From Grimontia sedimenti (GTDB lineage: Bacteria > Pseudomonadota > Gammaproteobacteria > Enterobacterales > Vibrionaceae): a stretch of DNA of 64,000 nt. A model generated the notes under the pieces. That model ran no database searches, was not told the origin of the DNA, and worked only from the letters and a program-made list of their open reading frames with translations. Position 1 is the stretch's first letter; each line of letters starts with the position of its first letter. Shown piece by piece: positions 6,201-13,467 of the stretch. The DNA is taken from the NCBI RefSeq assembly GCF_011045095.1, contig NZ_JAALDL010000003.1:186001-250000 (forward strand), given 5' to 3'. A program made the translations under genes and the position numbers.

Positions 6201-6481
6201 TGCTTACCTCGATTACGGATTCTGGCTTTGCGTTCTTCCATTCGAGATTTAGCAGTTTGGTGCTCAACGAAAACGGATTCTCCTGAGTCAAGCTTCTCAA
6301 ATGCTAGGTTTACTTGTTCAGTTAGCCATGCATCGTGAGATAATGTTTTTCTCTGTTGATCAGCGAGTTGCTCAGTAAGTTCACGGCATGCGTCACTCAG
6401 AGTGCGACCTTGGCTCTCAGCCATTTGTTGAGCTAGGCGTTTTGTTTCTTCATCAACACGAAATTGAATCCTAGTGTCCAT
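6197..6481 (-). CDS. RelB/DinJ-family antitoxin
   Basis: A 94-residue ribbon-helix-helix antitoxin. The N-terminal MDTRIQFRVDEETKRLAQQMAESQGRTLSDACRELTEQLAD (residues 1-41) is the DNA-binding RHH domain of RelB/DinJ proteins; a charged C-terminal tail (VFVEHQTAKSRMEERKARIRNRGKQ) should wrap the toxin. First gene of the operon, with the toxin next. Its upstream DNA (6482 onward) has no clear sigma70 pair that I can assign with confidence. Confidence 0.88.
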   Translation of the reverse strand: MDTRIQFRVDEETKRLAQQMAESQGRTLSDACRELTEQLADQQRKTLSHDAWLTEQVNLAFEKLDSGESVFVEHQTAKSRMEERKARIRNRGKQ

Positions 6482-6891
6482 GATTTATTCCTATATGGGT
6501 GTGTACAAATGTTAGCACTAGGCTTTGAGACGGGCAACTAACACATATGAGCCCCTCGCCGGTCAATAGGCAATAGCATTTTTTGGCTGCGCTAGCAGCC
6601 AATGCTCGCGAATAACAAAGTCGTCTACTTCGTTTTGTCACTTCTGCCATTAAGTCGTTACTTACGGCAAAAACATATAGAAGATCTCTCACTGCGGTCT
6701 CACCGCTGCCTGCCAGTCGTGTGACAGGGCCATTAGACACTATTCGGCTAGCCTAAGCTGGCGCTATTCAAAAAGAGGGTTAATCAATTGTTTTCCCGTT
6801 ATCTTGACGTTCAAATCGATATAGAGGTTACGATTAATCGCAGATTCATTAAAGCGGCTACGGACTTCATCTTTGGCATAGGCTCAATGAG
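6482..6891. other. gene-poor stretch of cassette 9
   Basis: About 410 bp without a convincing gene. It must hold the antitoxin promoter at its left end. A hairpin GGCTGCGCTAGCAGCC lies near 6585-6600. TAACAAA (6613-6619) and CCCGTTATCTTGACGTT (about 6796-6812) resemble the two ends of an attC site, but the distance of 200 bp and the lack of paired arms make this uncertain. It may be a decayed cassette. Confidence 0.4.
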
Positions 6892-7033
6892 TAACAAGCG
6901 CTTCTGTTGAATTCGCAGCGCTCGGCACTTTTAGCGTGAAATTGGGATTACGTTTTACGATGATCAATGTTGGTTCGGTGAGGTGTCACTCGCCACTTGA
7001 TCGGTTGTTCGCTTCTAGTTATCCGGCGTTGTA
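6892..7033 (+). repeat. degenerate VCR-type attC site of cassette 9
   Basis: TAACAAGCGCTTCTGTTGAATTC at the start, then GCAGCGCTCGGCACTTTTAG, and GGCGTTGTA at the end, following the order of VCR words with many changes. About 140 bp, longer than the other VCR copies here, and the end core reads GCGTTGT rather than GCGTTAG. Confidence 0.6.
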
Positions 7034-7050
7034 AGTCAGGAATAATTTAC

Positions 7051-7680
7051 GTGACAGAGATTCATATTTTTAGACATGGTGAAACCGAATGGAACATTGA
7101 AGGCCGTATGCAGGGCTTCAAAGATTCGCCGCTTACGGAACTTGGAAAGGCTCAAGCTGTAGCTGCCCGTAAAAAGATAGAGCACGTAAACTTTGATGCT
7201 GTCTTTTGCTCAACAAGTTCGAGGGCTTCTGATACAGCAAAGATCTTAGTCAATGACGTAGATATCCCAATATATGAGACCGATGAGCTAAGAGAGATCA
7301 ATATGGGCTCTTGGGAAGGCATGAAGCATAGTGATGCTAAAGAACAATTTGCAACGGACTATTATGATTTTTGGAATCGACCTGGTTGCTATCGGATGAA
7401 CGGTGCAGAGTCATTTCACGACTTAAAAGTTCGGTCTACCGCCTGTATTAAGAGAATTTCTCAGGAATATGTAGGTAAAAGGGTATTGGTCGTGTCACAC
7501 GCGGCATTGATTAAAACACTGCTTACGAGCTTACAGTCGAGGCCCTTGGATGAGTTATGGGAAGGGCCATTCGCTACCAACTTATCGCATAGCATAGTTA
7601 TCGGTGGTGTTGGTTCGGAGTTAGTCGTTAAGCAGTTCTGTGACGAAATCTGCAATGAAAAAGAATCGTTGAATGATTAA
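7051..7680 (+). CDS. histidine phosphatase (phosphoglycerate mutase family), last cassette
   Basis: A 209-residue two-histidine phosphatase. The catalytic RHGETEWN is at residues 8-15, GRMQGFKDSPLTELGKAQA follows, the acid site EINMGSWEG is around 85-93, and the second histidine is in VLVVSHAALIKTLL (about 146-159). Members act as sugar-phosphate phosphatases or nucleotide-derivative phosphatases such as CobC; the substrate here is unknown. I place the start at GTG 7051, 8 bp after AGGAA; an upstream ATG at 6997 would lie inside the attC. The attC that follows is cut short. Confidence 0.85.
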   Translation: MTEIHIFRHGETEWNIEGRMQGFKDSPLTELGKAQAVAARKKIEHVNFDAVFCSTSSRASDTAKILVNDVDIPIYETDELREINMGSWEGMKHSDAKEQFATDYYDFWNRPGCYRMNGAESFHDLKVRSTACIKRISQEYVGKRVLVVSHAALIKTLLTSLQSRPLDELWEGPFATNLSHSIVIGGVGSELVVKQFCDEICNEKESLND

Positions 7681-7694
7681 ACGGGTAAGAAAGT

Positions 7695-7716
7695 TAACAA
7701 GCCATTCAAAGGGGTC
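7695..7716 (+). repeat. truncated attC marking the end of the integron array
   Basis: TAACAAGCCATTCAAAGGGG looks like the first bases of a VCR-type attC, 14 bp after the phosphatase stop, but no matching second half or GCGTTA core follows. The flanking sequence then changes to ordinary chromosomal genes, so this is the right boundary of the cassette array. Confidence 0.6.
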
Positions 7717-7776
7717 AAAAGCATTTCTAGAAAGACCAGATGTTACTTATTACCCCGATAAACCTGAAAAACGAAA

Positions 7777-8652
7777 ATGAAAACAATTTTTGAGCATACG
7801 CAATCAAACGTGCTGGTGATACCACAAGCTCTTTATGCCATGAAAGATGTAACGGTGATTTGTCATCATCGAAACTCAGTCATTTTTTATAAGAGCCTTG
7901 ATCGCGACTTGGTAGACATTGAATTCTACACCAATACACCTTGCTTCATATTTGTTGAAAGCGGTCGTGAGGTCATCACAAACTACAACAACGATATGGT
8001 CGAGTTGAGTGCGGGATCTGCTATATTTCTCCCTCAAGGGGTAAATCTTCAATCTGACTTTGTTAAAGAAACAGAAGCACTTAAAGCGTATCTTGTGTTT
8101 TTTGATGATGATGTTATCAATGACTACTTACGCAAAATTAAAAGCCCTTTAGCTGGCCATGAGCGTAAGGAAACCTTTTATCTATTGGAAGGTAACCACG
8201 ACTTTTCAAGCTTTTTCCAATCAATTCAATCTGATATAAACACTCCTTCCTATTTGAACGTTAAACTCCAGGAGCTGCTCCACCTTATTGCATGGAGAGG
8301 TAGTCAGCACATTTTTAACTCATTGCTGGCCACAAAGAAAAGAGTCCCTCCTAAACGAAACCTCACGCGCATGTTAGAAACGCTTGATGTACTTCATTTG
8401 ACTGTTGGTGACTTGGCGCATCTTTCCGGAAGAAGCCTTTCAAGCTTCAATCGTGATTTTAAAGAAAACTACAAAGTAACACCCAAAAAATGGCTTCAAG
8501 AGAAAAGATTATCTAAGGCTAAAGAGCTTCTGGTAGGTAAAGAGCTGTCCGTTACAGAAGTCGCTATGACGATGGGTTATGAAAACGTGTCGGCTTTTAT
8601 TAAGGCGTTCAAACACAAGTATGGTGTAACGCCAAAACAAATAAAGCCATAA
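7777..8652 (+). CDS. AraC-family transcriptional regulator
   Basis: A 291-residue regulator. The C-terminal 100 residues hold two helix-turn-helix units: LTVGDLAHLSGRSLSSFNRDFKENYKVTPKKWLQEKRLSKAKELL (about 208-250) and SVTEVAMTMGYENVSAFIKAFKHKYGVTPKQIK (about 256-290). The N-terminal part is a cupin-like sensing domain with CFIFVESGREVITNY and AGSAIFLPQGVNLQ, of the kind found in ExsA/GadX-like members. It lies directly after the integron and 97 bp before the monooxygenase-like gene, which it may control. Confidence 0.88.
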   Translation: MKTIFEHTQSNVLVIPQALYAMKDVTVICHHRNSVIFYKSLDRDLVDIEFYTNTPCFIFVESGREVITNYNNDMVELSAGSAIFLPQGVNLQSDFVKETEALKAYLVFFDDDVINDYLRKIKSPLAGHERKETFYLLEGNHDFSSFFQSIQSDINTPSYLNVKLQELLHLIAWRGSQHIFNSLLATKKRVPPKRNLTRMLETLDVLHLTVGDLAHLSGRSLSSFNRDFKENYKVTPKKWLQEKRLSKAKELLVGKELSVTEVAMTMGYENVSAFIKAFKHKYGVTPKQIKP

Positions 8653-8749
8653 GAAAGATTGAAAATCGTTATTTTTGGCAGTTTGCAGGTAGTTTGCCTT
8701 TGAGTGCCTGGTTAGTCTGCACTTAGATTTCATCCCAAAGGAGCGAAAA

Positions 8750-9040
8750 ATGAGTGTTAGAGTCACGCTAAACTGCCAAGTAAAACCAGATCAGTTTCAA
8801 ACCTTACTGCCATTTCTGGAAGACAACTTACCCAATGTCAGGGGGTTTAAAGGAAATATGCAGGTTAAAGTACTATTTGACGAAAAGAATAGCGAAATGT
8901 TCTTGGATGAAGAGTGGTTGACGGTGGAAAGCCATCAGGCGTATTTGAACTTCATTGAACAGAATGGAATATTAGAAGAGTTAGGCTCTTTTCTCCGTGC
9001 GCCACCAACCATTAAGTATTTTGATAAAGTCGAAATTTAG
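8750..9040 (+). CDS. ABM-domain (antibiotic biosynthesis monooxygenase) family protein
   Basis: A 96-residue single-domain ferredoxin-like protein: [42 protein letters not shown] (residues 3-44), LDEEWLTVESHQAYLNFIEQNGILEEL and a final strand PPTIKYFDKVEI. ABM proteins are small cofactor-less oxygenases or heme-degrading enzymes; the substrate is unknown. AAGGAG at 8740-8745 sets the start. Same strand as the AraC gene just before it. Confidence 0.8.
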   Translation: MSVRVTLNCQVKPDQFQTLLPFLEDNLPNVRGFKGNMQVKVLFDEKNSEMFLDEEWLTVESHQAYLNFIEQNGILEELGSFLRAPPTIKYFDKVEI

Positions 9041-9185
9041 CTATTAGAACAAACACGAAATTAGCTTTAACAAAGTGCTGTGCTTCAGTGAATGCCTTGC
9101 TGCGTTCCCCGTTTTCTGGCGGGCGCAGCGCTATCGCCTATAAACTCTTCACCTATGATGATGTCATTGCGCAGGAGGCTCAAGT

Positions 9186-9896
9186 ATCGAAATCCTATTA
9201 GGAATACTCGCTTTAGCGACTTCAATGGTTGCAGCGGTAGTGGGTTTCGGCGGTGGTATGCTGTTGATTTCCTTTCTCCCCTCATTCTTGGCGCCCAGTC
9301 TTGTTATCCCCATCCATGGGCTCGTGCAGTTGGCGAGCAATTCTTCCAGAATGCTGTTTTCACTGAACAAGGTTAGGTGGGAACTGCTACCGGGCTTCCT
9401 CGTCGGTTCTGTTCTTGGTGCGGTCGTGATTGGTTATGGCTTGTCGCATATCTCCATGGAATATGTGCCTTTGGCAATTGGGCTTTATATCTTGCTTAAC
9501 CTTTGGAGTAAGCACTTTTCATCTGCAATTAGTAAATATGAGAGTTTTTATCTTATCGGGTTTCTCCAAACCGGTTTAGGGCTTGTCGTTGGTGCTACGG
9601 GGCCGCTTGGACTCAGTGTCCTAACCAAAATATTAGCCAGCAAAGATGAAATCATTGCGACAAGCTCGCTGTTTATGACCATCAGCCACTTTGCAAAGAT
9701 ACCCGTGTATCTTGTTATCACCACATCACTACTTTCTGAACTTTCTGTGATTGGTTTTATGGTGGCGGGTGCGGTGATTGGTTCTTATTTGGGTACAAAG
9801 CTCCGCCTCAAGGCAAAAAACGAGCTTGTGGTAAAAGTGATTAAGGTTCTACTGTCGCTGCTGGCGGTACAGATGATTGTTGGTGTGGCCTTGTAA
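9186..9896 (+). CDS. TauE/SafE-family membrane transporter, apparent AUC start
   Basis: An integral membrane protein of the sulfite exporter TauE/SafE family with about eight helices and the repeated glycine-rich pattern AVVGFGGGMLLISFLP (near residue 17) and LVVGATGPLGLSVL (about 135). From ATG 9225 it would have 223 residues but lose the first helix. The frame stays open upstream from 9162 and encodes SIEILLGILALATSMVAAVVGFGGG, a full first helix. A strong AGGAGG (9173-9178) lies 7 bp before ATC at 9186, the position where a start codon should be, giving 236 residues. Start at ATC is inference. Confidence 0.75.
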   Translation: MEILLGILALATSMVAAVVGFGGGMLLISFLPSFLAPSLVIPIHGLVQLASNSSRMLFSLNKVRWELLPGFLVGSVLGAVVIGYGLSHISMEYVPLAIGLYILLNLWSKHFSSAISKYESFYLIGFLQTGLGLVVGATGPLGLSVLTKILASKDEIIATSSLFMTISHFAKIPVYLVITTSLLSELSVIGFMVAGAVIGSYLGTKLRLKAKNELVVKVIKVLLSLLAVQMIVGVAL

Positions 9897-10116
9897 CGGC
9901 TGTCCCTGTTGAATGCCAAATCGATACACCCAGCACCTAACCCAATGAAATCTATTGCTCAATAATGTGTCGGAGAACACGCATCTTTCCCTATCCGCAC
10001 GTTGGCTAGATTTGTTATCGTAAACGCCAGTTAGCGGGTGGAAATAGAACCAGAACGACACTTAATTTAATTACCACTGCGCATCGGATTCTGAGAATGA
10101 GTTAAGGAGAACTAGG

Positions 10117-10521
10117 ATGAACATTATCGCTGTTTTTCAGGGTAAAGCGGCTTCATTACTGGCTGAGAGTGAACAAAGTGCAAGTGAGAAACTCATTGAG
10201 CTCGCGACGTTTTTCTACAAGATTGATAACCGCGTGGCATTGGCTGAGCAAAAGTACGTGGACGAGCTTCTGCAAACCATTGAGTGGAAATCGACTGTCA
10301 GTGTGGAATCATTCCAACGTAACTGCATTGGTAAGATTAACAGCGTGCTCGACGGTTCAGATGAGGAAGCTTCAGCCTACCTGTCGCAACTGATGCAAGA
10401 GCTCTCTGAGCTGGGCGCTGCAGAAAAAGCGAAAACGTTGGCCAAAGAAATTTCTGATGCCGATGGCGAAATCGCTGATGATGAAGTGCGGTATCTCGAC
10501 CTGATAAAAAGCTTCAAGTAA
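10117..10521 (+). CDS. TerB-like domain protein
   Basis: A 134-residue, all-helical, acidic protein. ATFFYKIDNRVALAEQKYVDELL (about residues 29-51) and AKEISDADGEIADDEVRYLDLIKSF (about 108-132) carry the D.DG.I...E..YL...K pattern of TerB-type metal-associated domains first seen in tellurite resistance proteins. No other ter genes are nearby, so a tellurite role is not implied. AAGGAG just upstream sets the start, and a clear terminator follows the stop. Confidence 0.65.
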   Translation: MNIIAVFQGKAASLLAESEQSASEKLIELATFFYKIDNRVALAEQKYVDELLQTIEWKSTVSVESFQRNCIGKINSVLDGSDEEASAYLSQLMQELSELGAAEKAKTLAKEISDADGEIADDEVRYLDLIKSFK

Positions 10522-10528
10522 TTCCAAT

Positions 10529-10557
10529 AACCCGCTGCCGAAATCAGCGGGTTTTTT
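10529..10557 (+). terminator. rho-independent terminator after the TerB-like gene
   Basis: Stem AACCCGCTG / CAGCGGGTT with a 7-base loop, followed by a run of T. Confidence 0.85.
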
Positions 10558-10571
10558 GTGAGGTTGAAACC

Positions 10572-10988
10572 ATGATTCGAGCTGCTTCGGAATCGGATGC
10601 TGATGGCATTCGCGAGGTATCAAAACACTTAGGCTACGCTGAGCTTTCTCCCGAACAATCCTTCCTGAACCTTGTGGCAATTCTCTCTTCGCCTAATGAC
10701 CATATTTATGTTACCGAACGCAATGGCTCTATTATTGGGTGGCTGCACCTTTTCTATGCCAAAAGATTGGCATCGGAGGGCTTCCATGAAATCGGTGGTT
10801 TGGTGGTATCGCCAAAGTATCGCGGGCAGGGTATAGGTCGTGCGCTTGTCGAATATGCTTTGGATAACAATGACGGTGAAATCCGTGTCCGCTGCAATGC
10901 GCAAAGAGTGGAGTCCCATAAGTTCTATGAAGCGATTGGGTTTCGTTGCAGTAAAGCTCAACACGTCTTTCAAATCCGAGCACAATAA
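10572..10988 (+). CDS. GNAT-family N-acetyltransferase
   Basis: A 138-residue single-domain GNAT enzyme. IGGLVVSPKYRGQGIGRALVEYALDN (about residues 73-98) is the acetyl-CoA binding motif with R-G-Q-G-I-G; NAQRVESHKFYEAIGFRCSKAQHVF is the typical last strand-helix. Substrate unknown. It starts 15 bp after the terminator of the gene upstream, with GAGG as ribosome site. Confidence 0.85.
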   Translation: MIRAASESDADGIREVSKHLGYAELSPEQSFLNLVAILSSPNDHIYVTERNGSIIGWLHLFYAKRLASEGFHEIGGLVVSPKYRGQGIGRALVEYALDNNDGEIRVRCNAQRVESHKFYEAIGFRCSKAQHVFQIRAQ

Positions 10989-11146
10989 AGCGTTATGAAG
11001 TGTCTCGCGTGTCTTCTGCGGGGCCATAGCATTTAAAACTTGATAAGGGCGCAATATCTGTCAGGTAGGAATCACCGTCATCAATTAAATTTGCGTGTTT
11101 ATAGTTTCACCTTTAGATAGGCAAACACACCAGCCACGGAGGACAC

Positions 11147-11839
11147 ATGCCCCTTAACGAACTCATTGAATGGCAATGGAAAGGCTATTCAAGATTTCAT
11201 CAGTCGAAGAAAAATCTTCTCATCCACATCATCTTTGTTCCCTGCTTTATCTTAGGCTTTGCATCTTTTGTGTTTTCACTACTTAGTCTTGATTTGATAG
11301 CTGCGCTGATGTCAGTGTTCTTGATGGCAGTCTCGTTCGGTTTGCAGGGGTTAGGACACAGCAAAGAGGCAAACCCGGCAGAGCCATTTACAAGCTTTAA
11401 AAATGCGATGTCGAGAATTCTGCTTGAGCAACTTTATACCTTTCCTAAATTTGTGGTGACGGGCAGTTGGTACAGGGCGTTTGTCGCATCTACCAGCCGT
11501 CAGTTAGTCCAGTTAGAGAGCGGTGCGTTGATTATTGACACTCCTGGGATGCGCGAGCTCGGCAGCATGTCGGTGGATGAGGGGCTAGATGAAACCTTTT
11601 CAGAGATATTAGCGCTATCGCTTAACTGCAAATTCAAAAACTGCTCGCATACGAATGAAAAAGGCTGTGCCATTTTGAAAGCCATCGAAACGGGTGAGTT
11701 ATCTGAACAGCGTTATAAGAACTACCTCAAGATGAAAAGAGAATCCGAATTTAATCAAATGTCTTACTCTGAAAAGAGAACGAAAGACAAGAACTTCGGA
11801 AAAATGATTAAGTCGGTCTTAAAAAACAAAAACAGATAG
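11147..11839 (+). CDS. fusion: Mpo1/DUF962-like membrane domain joined to RsgA C-terminal fragment
   Basis: A 230-residue chimera. Residues 1-112 look like a nearly complete Mpo1/DUF962-type protein (IEWQWKGYSRFHQSKKNLLIHIIFVPCFILGF, two hydrophobic pairs, GLQGLGHSKEANPAEPF, FPKFVVTGSWYRAF). Residues 114-230 are the end of RsgA, the circularly permuted GTPase that matures the 30S subunit: TSRQLVQLESG, G3 motif DTPG (131-134), then the zinc knuckle Cys161, Cys166, His168, Cys174 and the helical tail KMKRESEFNQMSYSEKRTKDKNFGKMI. The OB domain, G4 and the GxxGxGKS P-loop are absent, so it cannot act as a GTPase. The join near 11,480 is in frame. AGGAGG-like sequence precedes the start. Confidence 0.8.
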   Translation: MPLNELIEWQWKGYSRFHQSKKNLLIHIIFVPCFILGFASFVFSLLSLDLIAALMSVFLMAVSFGLQGLGHSKEANPAEPFTSFKNAMSRILLEQLYTFPKFVVTGSWYRAFVASTSRQLVQLESGALIIDTPGMRELGSMSVDEGLDETFSEILALSLNCKFKNCSHTNEKGCAILKAIETGELSEQRYKNYLKMKRESEFNQMSYSEKRTKDKNFGKMIKSVLKNKNR

Positions 11840-11841
11840 AG

Positions 11842-11866
11842 CAAGGGACATCGCGTCCCTTTACTT
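11842..11866 (+). terminator. probable terminator after the fusion gene
   Basis: Stem AAGGGAC / GTCCCTT around ATCGC, followed by a T-rich stretch rather than a clean T run. Confidence 0.55.
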
Positions 11867-11940
11867 TATGGGTTAAACCTTTGACCGACCGTTGCACATC
11901 GTCGATATCAAGACGCTCAGAACTATGAAACGCTCATCCT

Positions 11941-12393
11941 ATGACATTCAAAAGCCAATCTCTGACACCTGCCCATAAAGATTTCATTTCGCTTATCGAG
12001 GAACTCAATGTTTCGCTGGGCAATATCACGGGTGATTCCGGCGAAAGCTCGTTTGTTGCCGGTGACTTCGATTTGAGCCGTGATGGTTGTATCTTGGTTT
12101 ACTTCGGTAACGAGGCTGTCGCCTGCGGTGTGTTTCGGTTTCATTCAGATCAAACCTGCGAGCTAAAACGCATGTATTCGAAAGTTCCGGGTGCCGGTGG
12201 TTTTCTACTGAATGAGCTTGAAGACCTCGCCGCGAGTAAAGGTTACGTTGGTGCTGTGCTTTCCACCCGGAGAGTGAACGAAAGGGCAGTAAAGTTTTAT
12301 CAGCGAAATGGCTTCAAAGAAATCGAGGCTTACGGCAAATATGTGGGTTTAGAGAGATCGATCTGTATGGGAAAGCCATTGGCCAGTGAATGA
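11941..12393 (+). CDS. GNAT-family N-acetyltransferase
   Basis: A 150-residue GNAT protein: GCILVYFGNEAVACGVFRFHSDQTCELKRMYSKVPGAGGFLLNELEDLAASKGYVGAVLSTRRVNERAVKFYQRNGFKEIEAYGKY. The pattern CELKRMY followed by a glycine-rich acetyl-CoA loop and FYQRNGFKE is typical. The loop GAGGFLL replaces the common R-G-x-G-x-G, so the binding motif is altered. No good ribosome site stands before ATG 11941, so the start is provisional. Confidence 0.78.
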   Translation: MTFKSQSLTPAHKDFISLIEELNVSLGNITGDSGESSFVAGDFDLSRDGCILVYFGNEAVACGVFRFHSDQTCELKRMYSKVPGAGGFLLNELEDLAASKGYVGAVLSTRRVNERAVKFYQRNGFKEIEAYGKYVGLERSICMGKPLASE

Positions 12394-12533
12394 GTCTTGC
12401 ACATGACTTTGGTAGGAGTCATTTCAGCCCATTACAATAATGTCTTTTTGTCCAAAGTCGCTTGATGTATGGCTACAAAAAACATTTTAATCACCTAGTA
12501 TGATTGTTCATCACTCAAAAAGAGACGACGAAT

Positions 12534-12887
12534 ATGTCGATAACCTTGTTAACAGACGATGAGATTTTGGCCATAGCCATACCAATGATTGATGCGGTTG
12601 TGAAGGCATCCAACGGTAAGGATTGGGATGCTTTTTGTGTTTATCAAACGAAAGAAGAAGCCGAAGATCCGGAAAACAAAGCAGGTGTTATCAAGGCATG
12701 GGAGGAATTTGACTTATTCTCTTCCTTAACGCTGGAGCGTCAAATTCTCGGTGTCCTCCGTAACGAGGATATTGCACAGATTGTTTGGAAGCAAACAAGC
12801 ACCAAGGTGGAAGGCGAGTATCTTGCGCGTTATTTCATCACGGAAATTGATAAAGAAATCAAAGAAGTGGGCTTCGTGATTAACTAA
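12534..12887 (+). CDS. hypothetical protein
   Basis: A 117-residue acidic protein of unrecognised family. LLTDDEILAIAIPMIDAVVKASNGKDWDAFCVYQTKE is a helix-rich start; FDLFSSLTLERQILGVLRNEDIAQIVWKQTSTKVEGEYLARYFITEIDKEIKEVGFVIN has the look of a SnoaL/NTF2-like or similar small alpha/beta fold. I chose ATG 12534 over an upstream TTG (12504) because AAGAG lies just before it. Confidence 0.6.
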   Translation: MSITLLTDDEILAIAIPMIDAVVKASNGKDWDAFCVYQTKEEAEDPENKAGVIKAWEEFDLFSSLTLERQILGVLRNEDIAQIVWKQTSTKVEGEYLARYFITEIDKEIKEVGFVIN

Positions 12888-12940
12888 AGGCTTTTTCTGT
12901 ATAGTCTGTTTGTGTGTCGAATGGAAAAGGAGAAATAGCC

Positions 12941-13228
12941 TTGCTGGATGCTTATGATAAGCCGCCGAAAAGACTGAGAGATCTGAATGGCTTTGGGCCA
13001 CGTAGCGAAGAAATATTGGCGGAAGTTGGCATTCATTCTGTTCAAGACTTTATGGCGATCGACCCTTACGCGCTGTACGCCAAGATTAAACCGATCAAAG
13101 GAATGGGTCTGAACGCCATCTATTCCATTATTGGCGCACGGGAAAATATCTCCCGGATTGAAATAAAAAATACCCGCAAAGAAGAAATCCTGATGGTGTT
13201 GGATGACATGGGGCTTGCGCCAAAGTAA
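12941..13228 (+). CDS. TfoX C-terminal-like helix-hairpin-helix protein
   Basis: About 95 residues. KRLRDLNGFGPRSEEILAEVGIHSVQDFMAIDPYALYAKIKP resembles the TfoX/Sxy C-terminal domain, with its L..L..GP.SE..L..VGI.S..D pattern. The N-terminal TfoX domain is absent. The start is likely TTG 12941, 8 bp after AAAAGGAG (12925-12932), rather than GTG 12914, which would place the ribosome site inside the gene. The role is unknown; stand-alone copies of this domain are common in gammaproteobacteria. Confidence 0.65.
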   Translation: MLDAYDKPPKRLRDLNGFGPRSEEILAEVGIHSVQDFMAIDPYALYAKIKPIKGMGLNAIYSIIGARENISRIEIKNTRKEEILMVLDDMGLAPK

Positions 13229-13305
13229 CTCTTACCAAAGCCTCTTGGAAAGGCGACCACTCTGCACCGTCTTTGACTCCTACTTAACCACTTCCGTTCT
13301 CCTTC

Positions 13306-13338
13306 TTTCAAACGAACAAGCTTTCAAAACGAACAAGC
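13306..13338. repeat. tandem direct repeat upstream of the alkylsulfatase gene
   Basis: TTTCAAACGAACAAGC (13306-13321) is followed at once by TTTCAAAACGAACAAGC (13322-13338), identical except for one extra A. It lies about 130 bp before the alkylsulfatase start and could be a pair of regulator sites. Confidence 0.6.
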
Positions 13339-13467
13339 GTTAATCGGTCAGCCTTGCTTTATATATAACTCATGGAGATGAATTGAATAAATTTTAGTTT
13401 ATTTATGGTTATGTTTTGGGAGGGTAGATTACACCCATACCCAATACGAAACCCCAAGAGGTTCACT

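Noticed and set aside
6471-6740. 89-residue minus-strand ORF upstream of the RelB-type antitoxin
   Set aside because: Overlaps the antitoxin start, low-complexity Cys/Ser-rich composition and no recognisable domain; more likely chance.
1-7720. Integron integrase or attI within the window
   Set aside because: No tyrosine recombinase motif is seen in any frame here. Cassette orientation places the integrase to the left, outside the window.
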